DNA from: an uncultured Prevotella sp.
GTDB taxonomy: Bacteria > Bacteroidota > Bacteroidia > Bacteroidales > Bacteroidaceae
Assembly (NCBI GenBank): GCA_944319815.1
Contig: CALUEX010000001.1
Location: 1 to 64,000 of the forward strand
DNA: 64,000 nucleotides
Direction of reading: 5' to 3'
In this document: in pieces, positions 16,411-23,460 of the stretch
How positions within the stretch are numbered: the stretch's first letter is position 1
Layout of the letters: each line of letters opens with the position of its first letter
Made by a program: the position numbers and the translations under genes
Notes under the pieces: generated by a model
The model's database searches: none
Seen by the model: only the letters and a program-made list of their open reading frames with translations
Told to the model about the DNA's origin: nothing

Positions 16411-16941
16411 TTATTTAATCCTCGCCTGTGCGAAGTGCCATGCCACGATGCCGGCCGTTACGGACACGTTGAGCGAGTGCTTCGTGCCGAACTGCGGGAT
16501 TTCGAGGCATCCGTCGCAGGCGTCAACTACCTCCTGGTGCACTCCCTTTACCTCGTTGCCCAGCACCACGGCGTAGCTGCGGCCAGCCTCCGGGGCGAAC
16601 TTGTCGAGCATCGTGCTGCCCTCGCACTGCTCCACGGCCATCACCGTGACGCCGCGCGCTTGCAGTTCGGCCACGGCATCGAGCGCCGTGGCGAAGTAAC
16701 GCCACGCCACGCTGTCCTCCGCCCCGAGCGCCGTCTTGTGTATCTCGGCGTGGGGCGGCGTGGCCGTGATGCCGCACAGCAGCACCTCCTCGACGCGGAA
16801 GGCGTCGCACGAGCGCAGCACCGACCCTACGTTGTAGAGGCTGCGCACGTCGTCGAGCACGACGGTGAGCGGCAGCTTGTCGGCTGTCTTGAACTCGTCA
16901 ACCGTCAGGCGGTTCATCTCGGTTACCTTTAGCTTTCGCAT
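16411..16941 (-). CDS. SpoU/TrmH family RNA 2'-O-methyltransferase
   Basis: A 176-aa protein of the SPOUT class, which methylates ribose 2'-OH in rRNA or tRNA using S-adenosylmethionine. Motif 1 is NVGSVLRSCDAF, motif 2 VVLGNEVKGV and motif 3 IPQFGTKHSLNVSVTAGIVAWH, the three that form the trefoil-knot cofactor site. The start at 16941 (MRKLKVTEMNRL) is used; the frame is open further upstream, but that part only translates the 44-bp tandem repeats in front of the gene. Which nucleotide is modified cannot be told. The protein is short, lacking the extra N-terminal RNA-binding domain of longer TrmH relatives. Confidence 0.88.
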   Translation of the reverse strand: MRKLKVTEMNRLTVDEFKTADKLPLTVVLDDVRSLYNVGSVLRSCDAFRVEEVLLCGITATPPHAEIHKTALGAEDSVAWRYFATALDAVAELQARGVTVMAVEQCEGSTMLDKFAPEAGRSYAVVLGNEVKGVHQEVVDACDGCLEIPQFGTKHSLNVSVTAGIVAWHFAQARIK

Positions 16942-16965
16942 TTCCTTGTTTTTTGGTTGGTGGGT

Positions 16966-17141
16966 GAATAGGGCTGATGGGGCCGATAAGGCTGATGGGC
17001 AGGGTGGTTGAATAGGGCTGATGGGGCCGATAAGGCTGATGGGCAGGGTGGTTGAATAGGGCTGATAGGGCTGATAGGGCTGATGGGCAGGGTGGTTGAA
17101 TAGGACTGATGGGGCCGATAAGGCCAATGGGCCGTGGGTGG
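16966..17141. repeat. 44-bp tandem repeat, four copies
   Basis: Copies begin at 16966, 17010, 17054 and 17098, each starting GAATAGG and ending in or near GGGCAGGGTGGTT. Copies 1 and 2 appear identical; copies 3 and 4 carry substitutions. Each 44-mer is itself built from 8- to 9-nt GGGCTGAT-like units. The array lies between sufE and the methyltransferase gene. Confidence 0.9.
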
Positions 17142-17280
17142 ACGGCTCGTCGCTTGTCTGCTTGTCCCTCGTTGCTCGTTTGCTTGTCCCTCGTTGCTCG
17201 TTAGCTCGTCCCTAGTCTCTCGTTTGCTCGTCCCTCGTCTCTCGTCTGCTCGTCCCTTGTCTGCTTGTCTACTCGTCTGC
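17142..17280 (-). repeat. GACGAGC-type degenerate tandem array at the sufE 3' end
   Basis: Minus-strand sense units of 7 to 8 nt (GCAGACGAG, GACAAGC, GGGACGAGC, AAACGAG) run for about 130 bp. The array includes the last codons and stop of sufE (GCA GAC GAG TAG). The same family follows the TonB-like gene at 13168-13289 and appears briefly at 19606-19625. Confidence 0.8.
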
Positions 17281-17688
17281 TTTAAACGCCACGGCGTACA
17301 CCTTTATTTGCTTGAGCATGGCCAGCAGGCCGTTCGAGCGGGTAGGCGAGAGGTGGTCTTTCAGGCCGATGCGGTCGATGAAATACAGGTCGGCGTCGAT
17401 TATTTCCTGCGGGGTGTGGCCGCTGAGCACGCGGATTAGCAGTGCGATGATGCCCTTCACGATGAGCGCGTCGCTCTCGGCCGTGAAGTAAAGCAGTCCG
17501 TCCTTCATGTCGGCCTGCAGCCACACGCGGCTCTGGCAGCCGTCAATGAGGTTGTCCTCGGTCTTGTATTTCTGGTCGAGCGGCTGCAGCTCGTTGCCCA
17601 GGTCGATGAGCATCTGGTACTTGTCCATCCAGTCGGTGAGTTCGGCGAACTCCTCTATCACCTCGTCTTGTGCTTCGTTGATTGTCAT
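17269..17688 (-). CDS. sufE: SufE family sulfur-acceptor protein
   Basis: A 139-aa cytoplasmic protein. SufE accepts persulfide sulfur from a SufS-type cysteine desulfurase and passes it on for Fe-S cluster assembly. The acceptor cysteine is Cys51 in LIDGCQSRVW; the C-terminal RSNGLLAMLKQI helix is also typical. Length matches the family. No other suf gene is adjacent. The last residues (ADE) are encoded by the first unit of a repeat array. Confidence 0.92.
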   Translation of the reverse strand: MTINEAQDEVIEEFAELTDWMDKYQMLIDLGNELQPLDQKYKTEDNLIDGCQSRVWLQADMKDGLLYFTAESDALIVKGIIALLIRVLSGHTPQEIIDADLYFIDRIGLKDHLSPTRSNGLLAMLKQIKVYAVAFKADE

Positions 17689-17704
17689 AGTTGTTATGTT
17701 TTAA

Positions 17705-17861
17705 ACCCACCCCACCCCTCCCGAAGGGAGGGAGCTTGATATGCTTAGAAGTTAAGGGGTGGGTAAGACTAATGCATTGTCGGTTTATTCCTTAATTATT
17801 ATTATGTAATATATGCTCAAGTCATGCTAAGCCCCCTCCCTTCGGGAGGGCTGGGGTGGGT
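17705..17861. repeat. Inverted pair of CCCTCCCGAAGGGAGGG-type repeats
   Basis: Left copy 17705-17744 and right copy 17823-17861 are inverted relative to each other, each with the ACCCACCCC edge outermost and a TGATATGC or CATGCTAA edge innermost. The right copy overlaps the 3' end of the U32 peptidase gene. Confidence 0.85.
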
Positions 17862-19100
17862 GACAATCTTAAACAGCTTGTCGCTCGGCCTCACCTTGCC
17901 GGGCACCTTGAAGGCCACGCGCGTGCCCTTCTGCGCCGTCTCTACGGCGTGCGTGTCGTCGTGTATTTCCTCCACGTTGACGTACATCACGCCCGTGGTG
18001 GGGCCGGTTATGAGCATCTTGTCGCCCACGGAGAACTCCGCGGCCTCGCAGGTGAACTCGGCCACGCCCAGCTTCGAGAAGTATTTTACGCCCTTGCCCA
18101 CGTACACCTTGCGCTCCGTCGCGCTTGAGCCGTAGTTCTCGTTCCACTCGCCGAGCCGCTGGCCGAGGTAGTAGCCGTCCCAGAAGCCGCGGTTGAACAC
18201 CGTCGCCAGGCGCGCGTCCCAGCCGTCCTTCCTCCCGTCGGTGAACGTGCCGTCGAGCACGGCGGCGATGGCTTCCTTGTAGCAGCTGACCACCGTGTAG
18301 ACGTATTCAGGCCCGCGCGCGCGTCCCTCTATCTTGAATACGCGCACGCCGGCGCGCATCATGCGGTCGATGAAGCGTATGGTCTTCAGGTCCTTCGGGC
18401 TCATGATGTACTTGTTGTCTATGCCGAGCTGCGTGCCCGTCTCCGTGTCGGTCACGGTGTACGAGCGGCGGCACAGCTGCATACACTCGCCTCGGTTGGC
18501 CGAGCGCCCGGCGTTGTCGAGGCTGAGGTAGCACTTGCCGCTGACGGCCATGCAGAGCGCGCCGTGGCAGAACATCTCAAGCCGCACCTTGTTGCCCGAC
18601 GGGCCGCAGATGCCCTGCCGCTCAATCTCGTCGTGTATGGCCGCCACCTGGTCGAGGTTAAGCTCGCGGGCCAGCACGGCCACGTCGGCAAACTGGGCGT
18701 AGAACTTCAGCGCCTCCGTGTTCGATATGTTGAGCTGCGTCGACAGGTGCACCTCCATGCCCACGCTGCGGCAGTAGGTTATGGCCGCCATGTCGCTGGC
18801 TATTACGGCCGATATGCCCGCCTCGCGGGCGGCGTCGATGGTCTCGCGCATGGCCGCCATGTCGCCGTCGTATATTATGGTGTTCACCGTCAGGTAGGTC
18901 TTGATGCCGTGCCCGGCGCAGGTGGCCGCGATGTCGCGCAGGTCGTCGGTGGTGAACGTGTTGGCCGAGTGGGCCCTCATGTTCAGCCGGCCGATGCCGA
19001 AGTACACCGAGCCCGCCCCCGCCTGTATGGCTGCCTGCAGGCTCTCGCGGCTGCCCACGGGAGCCATTATCTCAAAGTCGTCGATGGTTGCTTTCGTCAT
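17817..19100 (-). CDS. U32 family peptidase-like protein (tRNA hydroxylation family)
   Basis: A 427-aa protein. The U32 signature is present (EMFCHGALCMAVSGKCYLS, about residues 178-196), with further cysteines in GECMQLCRR that would bind an Fe-S cluster. Relatives such as TrhP and RlhA make 5-hydroxyuridine or 5-hydroxycytidine in RNA, and older names call them collagenase-like proteases; RNA hydroxylation is the more likely role. Residue IDDFEIMAPVGSRESL near the start is the usual first strand. The last dozen residues (THPSPPEGRGLSMT) are encoded by an interspersed repeat, so the true family C-terminus has been replaced. The tracrRNA ends about 28 bp upstream on the same strand and no other promoter is clear. 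Confidence 0.88.
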   Translation of the reverse strand: MTKATIDDFEIMAPVGSRESLQAAIQAGAGSVYFGIGRLNMRAHSANTFTTDDLRDIAATCAGHGIKTYLTVNTIIYDGDMAAMRETIDAAREAGISAVIASDMAAITYCRSVGMEVHLSTQLNISNTEALKFYAQFADVAVLARELNLDQVAAIHDEIERQGICGPSGNKVRLEMFCHGALCMAVSGKCYLSLDNAGRSANRGECMQLCRRSYTVTDTETGTQLGIDNKYIMSPKDLKTIRFIDRMMRAGVRVFKIEGRARGPEYVYTVVSCYKEAIAAVLDGTFTDGRKDGWDARLATVFNRGFWDGYYLGQRLGEWNENYGSSATERKVYVGKGVKYFSKLGVAEFTCEAAEFSVGDKMLITGPTTGVMYVNVEEIHDDTHAVETAQKGTRVAFKVPGKVRPSDKLFKIVTHPSPPEGRGLSMT

Positions 19101-19127
19101 GTCCGTGGATGGGTTTGTTGCGCAGTA

Positions 19128-19217
19128 AAACCAAAAGCCCCCGCCGTTGAAGGACGACGGGGCAACCTGGTGTTTTCACAACGGAATAATCCTTATTGTG
19201 ATTTGCTTAAAATTCCG
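19128..19217 (-). ncRNA. tracrRNA for the type II-C CRISPR array
   Basis: Read on the minus strand, positions 19218-19195 form an anti-repeat (GGAATTTTAAGCAAATCACA within it). It pairs with the first 24 nt of the CRISPR repeat, with a single-nucleotide bulge on each side and one G-U pair. Then comes AAGGATTATTCC (19194-19183), the short nexus hairpin typical of II-C tracrRNAs, a GTG-AAAA-CAC hairpin, and a GC-rich terminator (CCCCGTCGT with ACGGCGGGG, 19139-19162) followed by CTTTTGGTTTT. A promoter sits immediately upstream. A 7-nt stretch (ACGGAAT, 19212-19218) can also pair with ATTCCGT in the nexus region (19181-19187). The gene is 17.6 kb from the array, with no cas9 next to it. Confidence 0.88.
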
Positions 19218-19221
19218 TTTG

Positions 19222-19253
19222 CAAAGATAATGCTTTTTGCCGAAACGCGAAAG
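19222..19253 (-). promoter_or_regulatory. Promoter of the tracrRNA
   Basis: TATCTTTG on the minus strand (19222-19229) ends about 5 nt before the anti-repeat. A weak -33 (TTTC, 19250-19253) lies 20 nt further up. Confidence 0.75.
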
Positions 19254-19299
19254 CGAAACGCCGTATTTTTTGCCGTCGTCCGTCGATAATGCCGCGCCG

Positions 19300-19630
19300 T
19301 CCGTCGATGATGCCGCACCGGGCGTGGCCTTCGCCGAAAGCCGCCCCCTTGCCCTGCGGAAGGCCACCCCTTGCCCCGCAATATGCGGCAAACCGCAGGG
19401 CGAAAGGCGGCAAACGCCGGGGCCGCTGACTGCCAGGCGGTTAGGACGGGAGGAAACCGGGGAGGACAGGGAGAACTGGGAGAACTGAGAGGACTGGGAG
19501 GACTGGGAGAACCGGGAGGACTGGGAGGACTGGGAGAACAGTGGAGAGCCGGTAACTGCCAGCCGAGCATATCCGGCTCCCTCCCTTGGGGAGGGTGGGG
19601 GTGGGTGTCCCTCGTCTGCTTGTCTACTAA
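19300..19630. repeat. Mixed repeat block upstream of pckA
   Basis: It holds module repeats with GCGGCAAA and GCGAAAGGCGGCAAACGCC (19370-19420), then about ten GGACTGGGA/GAACTGGGA units (19447-19545), one right-hand copy of the CCCTCCC family (19581-19610) and a short GACGAG-type piece (19606-19625). No gene is seen. Confidence 0.7.
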
Positions 19631-19728
19631 TTGCAAAGTGAAAGTTGCAAAACGGTTGCGGGTGGCTTGAATTTTCGATACTTTAACCTAAAAAGTGGTT
19701 AAAGTCGTGATTTTTATGCACTTGGGCG

Positions 19729-19759
19729 TTTGAACGTATTTAAAAAATCAGTACCTTTG
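19729..19759 (+). promoter_or_regulatory. Promoter of pckA
   Basis: TTTG (19729-19732), exactly 19 nt, TACCTTTG (19752-19759); a perfect consensus. The leader would be about 75 nt. Confidence 0.88.
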
Positions 19760-19840
19760 CACCCGATTTAAGAGGTATAATGTTTTTTAGGGCATTATTA
19801 TTCAGGAAGAACGATTTTCACTTTTTAATATTTCATTAAA

Positions 19841-21454
19841 ATGGCAAAGTTTGACAAGTCAGTTTTAGCAAAGTACGGAATCACGGGTACAACCGAGGTT
19901 CTTTACAATCCTTCGTATGAAGTTCTGTTCAACGAGGAGACAAAAGAAGGTCTTACAGGCTACGATAAAGGCCAGGAGACCGAGCTTGGTGCAGTAAACG
20001 TAATGACCGGTATCTACACCGGCCGTTCGCCTAAAGATAAGTTCATCGTCGACGACGAGACGTCACATGACACCGTATGGTGGGACAGCGAGGAGTACCA
20101 CAACGACAACCACCGCGCTACAAAAGAGGCTTGGGCTGCCGTTAAGGAGCTTGCTCTGAAGGAACTTTCAAACAAGAAACTGTACGTAGTTGACGGCTTC
20201 TGCGGTGCCAACAAGGATACACGCATGAAGGTGCGCTTCATCGTAGAGGTTGCTTGGCAGGCTCACTTCGTTACCAACATGTTCATCCGTCCGCAGAGCG
20301 AGGCAGACTTCGAGCAGGAGCCCGACTTCATCGTCTACAACGCATCTAAGGCAAAGGTTGACAACTGGAAGGAACTCGGCCTGAACTCTGAGACAGCAGT
20401 TGTGTTCAACGTAACATCTAAGGAGCAGGTAATCCTCAACACATGGTACGGCGGCGAGATGAAGAAGGGTATGTTCTCAATGATGAACTACTTTATGCCT
20501 TTGCGCGGCATCGCTTCAATGCACTGCTCTGCAAACTGCGACAAGAACGGCGAGAACACAGCCATCTTCTTCGGTCTGTCAGGAACAGGTAAGACAACTC
20601 TGTCAACCGATCCGAAGCGTCTGCTCATCGGTGACGACGAGCACGGATGGGATGACAACGGCGTGTTCAACTACGAGGGCGGATGCTACGCTAAGGTCAT
20701 CAACCTCGACAAGGACAGCGAGCCTGACATCTACAACGCTATCACACGCGACGCCCTGCTCGAGAACGTAACCGTTGACAAGGACGGCAAGATCGACTTC
20801 GCTGACAAGAGCGTAACCGAGAACACCCGCGTTTCTTATCCTATTTACCACATCAAGAACATCGTACGCCCGATTTCTCATGCACCCGCTGCAAAGCAGG
20901 TTATCTTCCTGTCAGCTGACGCATTCGGAGTGCTGCCTCCCGTATCAATCCTGAACGCAGAGCAGACAAAGTACTACTTCCTGTCAGGATTTACAGCTAA
21001 GCTCGCCGGAACAGAGCGCGGCATCACAGAGCCTACTCCTACATTCTCAGCTTGCTTCGGCCAGGCATTCCTCGAGCTGCATCCGACGAAGTACGCAGAG
21101 GAGCTCGTGAAGAAGATGGAGAAGAGCGGAGCCAAGGCTTACCTCGTGAACACCGGATGGAACGGAACGGGCAAGCGTATCTCTATCCGCGACACTCGCG
21201 GCATCATCGACGCCATCCTGAACCACTCAATCGACGCTGCGCCGACGAAGACCATACCTTACTTCAACTTCGTTGTTCCGACACAGCTCGAAGGCGTTGA
21301 CCCGAACATCCTCGACCCGCGCGACACCTACGCTGACGCAAGCCAGTGGGAGGAGAAGGCAAAGGACCTCGCAGGACGTTTCATCAAGAACTTCAAGAAA
21401 TACGAAAGCAACGAGGCCGGCAAGGCTCTCGTGGCTGCAGGACCGAAACTCTAA
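19841..21454 (+). CDS. pckA: Phosphoenolpyruvate carboxykinase (ATP)
   Basis: A 537-aa cytoplasmic enzyme converting oxaloacetate and ATP to phosphoenolpyruvate, CO2 and ADP. In gut Bacteroidales it usually runs toward oxaloacetate to feed the succinate/propionate branch. The P-loop is [11 protein letters not shown] (about residues 246-256), followed by the metal-binding [24 protein letters not shown]; the substrate motif [11 protein letters not shown] lies near residue 60. The length is normal for the ATP type. Codon use is smoother and less GC-extreme than in the neighbours, as expected for a highly expressed gene. It is monocistronic, with a consensus promoter and a strong terminator. Confidence 0.97.
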   Translation: MAKFDKSVLAKYGITGTTEVLYNPSYEVLFNEETKEGLTGYDKGQETELGAVNVMTGIYTGRSPKDKFIVDDETSHDTVWWDSEEYHNDNHRATKEAWAAVKELALKELSNKKLYVVDGFCGANKDTRMKVRFIVEVAWQAHFVTNMFIRPQSEADFEQEPDFIVYNASKAKVDNWKELGLNSETAVVFNVTSKEQVILNTWYGGEMKKGMFSMMNYFMPLRGIASMHCSANCDKNGENTAIFFGLSGTGKTTLSTDPKRLLIGDDEHGWDDNGVFNYEGGCYAKVINLDKDSEPDIYNAITRDALLENVTVDKDGKIDFADKSVTENTRVSYPIYHIKNIVRPISHAPAAKQVIFLSADAFGVLPPVSILNAEQTKYYFLSGFTAKLAGTERGITEPTPTFSACFGQAFLELHPTKYAEELVKKMEKSGAKAYLVNTGWNGTGKRISIRDTRGIIDAILNHSIDAAPTKTIPYFNFVVPTQLEGVDPNILDPRDTYADASQWEEKAKDLAGRFIKNFKKYESNEAGKALVAAGPKL

Positions 21455-21476
21455 TTGAATTAGGTAATAAGAAAAT

Positions 21477-21517
21477 AAGCCTTGGAGGATGGCAACATCT
21501 CCAAGGCTTATTTTTTT
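21477..21517 (+). terminator. Terminator of pckA
   Basis: An 11-bp stem (AAGCCTTGGAG with CTCCAAGGCTT) followed by a run of seven T, 23 bp after the stop codon. Confidence 0.92.
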
Positions 21518-21935
21518 ATTAGGAGTTAAAGGAGTTAAGGGAGTTAAAGGAGTTAAGGACAAATGCCTTGTTTAACGTCAGTTCGGCGTAAGGTGTACGC
21601 CGACCCTGCGGCAAAAATATCGGGCATCATCGCCGGGAATAATGCCAACCCACTGGTAGGGACGCTCGGTCTGAGCGTCCGGGTAATCTAGCCCCCTCCC
21701 GACCTCCCCAAGAATGAAAGGGCAGCCCCCTCCCGACCTCCCCGAGGGGAGGAGGTAGGTGAAAAGGCTGTTGTCTTAACTCCTTTACTACATAACTCCT
21801 TAACTCCTAAAGAAAAGACTAATGTCTTAACTCCTTTACTACATAACTCCTTAACTCCTAAAAAAAGACTATTGTCTTTAACTCCTTAGCGAACGTAGTG
21901 AGCGATAACTCCCTTAACTCCTTTAACTCCTAAAC
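21518..21935. repeat. Nested long inverted repeat with REP-like and CCCTCCC copies
   Basis: GGAGTTAA units (21523-21555) with the ACAAATGCCTTG core form the left arm, and inverted TTAACTCC units (21775-21925) the right arm. Between them lie a REP-like hairpin (21658-21689) and two CCCTCCC/GGGGAGG copies (about 21691-21755). It looks like elements inserted inside an older inverted repeat. No gene is seen. Confidence 0.75.
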
Positions 21936-22018
21936 AAAAAACTCCCCTGAAAAACAAGGCGAAATTGGCAAATTTTCCGTAACTTTGTGCGGTACTAACT
22001 TTTAAAACCACCATCATC

Positions 22019-22780
22019 ATGAAAACAAACCAATTATTCAGGATTGGCCTGTCAATGGTGTTGGCCGTGGTCGCACTGACGGCCGGGGCACAGACATCGG
22101 ACAGCTTCAAGGGCGCATGGTATTCGCCCGAACTGTACCTTTACATCGACTTTTACGCCCGTGACGTGCCCGACCCCAACTCGATGGACGGAGACCCGTG
22201 CCCCGGGGTGATAAAGATGAAACGTGGCTACGGCGAGTCGGTGTACAGCTTCAGCAGCGCCGTCGTGGCGGGCAACAAGGCCGTGGCCCACGCCTATATC
22301 GGCGAAGGCGAGGCCGTAATCAGGTTCACTGACATGGGTGACGGCACGCTGAAGATGGACTGCAGCAAGTTTACCTACGTGACTTACGAAGACGGGGTGA
22401 AGACGCTCCCCATGCCCGTGACGCTGCGCAAGGCCTCCCCGTTCCTGGGCACGTGGCAGCTGAAGGGCGGCGACGGCCGTATGCAGCTCAACCTGTACCA
22501 CGACGAGCTGTTCGACGGCGATGGGCGCCTGTGCTACGGCACAATCAGCGTGAGCCTGAACAAGGGGATGTATGTAGACGACTGTACGGTGACCCGCTGC
22601 GAGGTAAGCGGCGACAAGGCCGTGGTGTATTTCACGGGCAGCCGTTCCTCGGCCGACTATCGCGCCGTGTTGCTTTACGACCCGTCCACTGACCAGGTAA
22701 CCGTCAGCGAAGTGGCGCCGGCGAAGCAGGGGCAGGCAGGCGAGTGTTACGTTACCGCAGGGATGATATTCGCAAGATAA
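22019..22780 (+). CDS. Exported protein of unknown function
   Basis: A 253-aa protein, not recognised. The signal peptide is residues 1-24 (FRIGLSMVLAVVALTAGA, then Q). The mature part is beta-rich and appears to contain two related lipocalin-like halves: FKGAWYSPELYLYIDFY near residue 30 and FLGTWQLKGGDGRMQLNLY near residue 142. Each is followed by a strand ladder and an Asp/Gly-rich turn. A repeat of a small barrel or beta-sandwich fold is inferred. A -7 element TAACTTTG lies at 21980-21987, 31 bp before the start; no -33 is clear. There is no neighbour on the same transcript that hints at a role. Confidence 0.72.
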   Translation: MKTNQLFRIGLSMVLAVVALTAGAQTSDSFKGAWYSPELYLYIDFYARDVPDPNSMDGDPCPGVIKMKRGYGESVYSFSSAVVAGNKAVAHAYIGEGEAVIRFTDMGDGTLKMDCSKFTYVTYEDGVKTLPMPVTLRKASPFLGTWQLKGGDGRMQLNLYHDELFDGDGRLCYGTISVSLNKGMYVDDCTVTRCEVSGDKAVVYFTGSRSSADYRAVLLYDPSTDQVTVSEVAPAKQGQAGECYVTAGMIFAR

Positions 22781-22853
22781 GTCTACGGTTAGCCGTGAAA
22801 CTTTGACTTATATCAAAAAATTAACTTTTTGTTGCAAAAAACATAGTCTGCGT

Positions 22854-22885
22854 GTTGCGTGTTCGTGGACAAATCACTATCTTTG
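22854..22885 (+). promoter_or_regulatory. Promoter of a candidate small RNA
   Basis: GTTG (22854-22857), 20 nt, TATCTTTG (22878-22885). No annotated-size gene begins within the next 550 bp, so it should drive a short transcript. Confidence 0.7.
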
Positions 22886-22889
22886 CAGC

Positions 22890-23073
22890 GGTGTTCGTGA
22901 GAATGCGTTTTAAATATTATAGGTTAGTAGTTTGATAGACTTAAGGTAAAGATTATGTTATTAGATTTTGAGACTATGGCGATGCCATGGCTTGCTTGCG
23001 GTTGGTGCCGCAGCGGCCGGGTACGCTAAGAGACAGGGAGCCGGCATGAGAGATTCATCCCGGCTTTCTTTTT
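22890..23073 (+). ncRNA. Candidate structured small RNA, may encode a 24-aa peptide
   Basis: A transcript unit of about 184 nt is bounded by the promoter at 22854-22885 and an intrinsic terminator (AGCCGG 23039-23044 with CCGGCT 23060-23065, an inner ATGA/TCAT stem, then TTTCTTTTT). Two further hairpins are visible: ATGGC-GAT-GCCAT, and TGCGG/CCGCA around TTGGTG. A small frame at 22955-23029, preceded by AAGGTAAAG, would give MLLDFETMAMPWLACGWCRS plus GRVR. I cannot tell whether the product is an RNA, a short peptide or a leader; the next gene is a lipoprotein 388 bp away with its own -7 element. No known RNA family was recognised. Confidence 0.5.
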
Positions 23074-23074
23074 G

Positions 23075-23290
23075 TCTTTAACTCCTTAGCGAGCGACAAC
23101 CAGCCCCCTCCCAGCCTCCCCAAGGGGAGGGGAATGAATGAAAGGGCTAATGTCTTAACTCCTTTACTACATAACTCCTTAACTCCTAAGGAAAAAAGCA
23201 TTTGTCTTTAACTCCTTAGCGAGTGAAGCGAGCGATAACTCCTTTAACTCCCTTAACTCCAAATGAATGGGAGCCTTGCGGACATTCATT
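23075..23290. repeat. TTAACTCC-type repeat block
   Basis: Inverted-orientation GGAGTTAA units with the CATTTGTCTTTAACTCCTTA core at 23075-23095 and 23203-23225, a CCCTCCC copy at 23102-23132, and an ATGAATG...CATTCAT palindrome at 23262-23288 that recurs at 60429-60455. The remaining bases up to 23460 carry only the -7 element of the next gene. Confidence 0.7.
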
Positions 23291-23460
23291 TCCTTTTTTA
23301 TTGTTAACCACTTACGGCTTGTCGGTGTTTTGTCGGTGCCGTACAACTTATATGAGTATAAAAAATCCAAATTCTTTGTAATTTAGACAATAAAGGAGGC
23401 AAAAGACGTTCTATTTAAGGAAATCTGATTAAATTTGCAGCTAAAAACCGTCATAAAAGA

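Noticed and set aside
16942-17127. N-terminal extension of the SPOUT methyltransferase (PYQPYQPY-type)
   Set aside because: The extension is a translation of the 44-bp tandem repeats; the family starts at the MRKLKVTEMNRL methionine.
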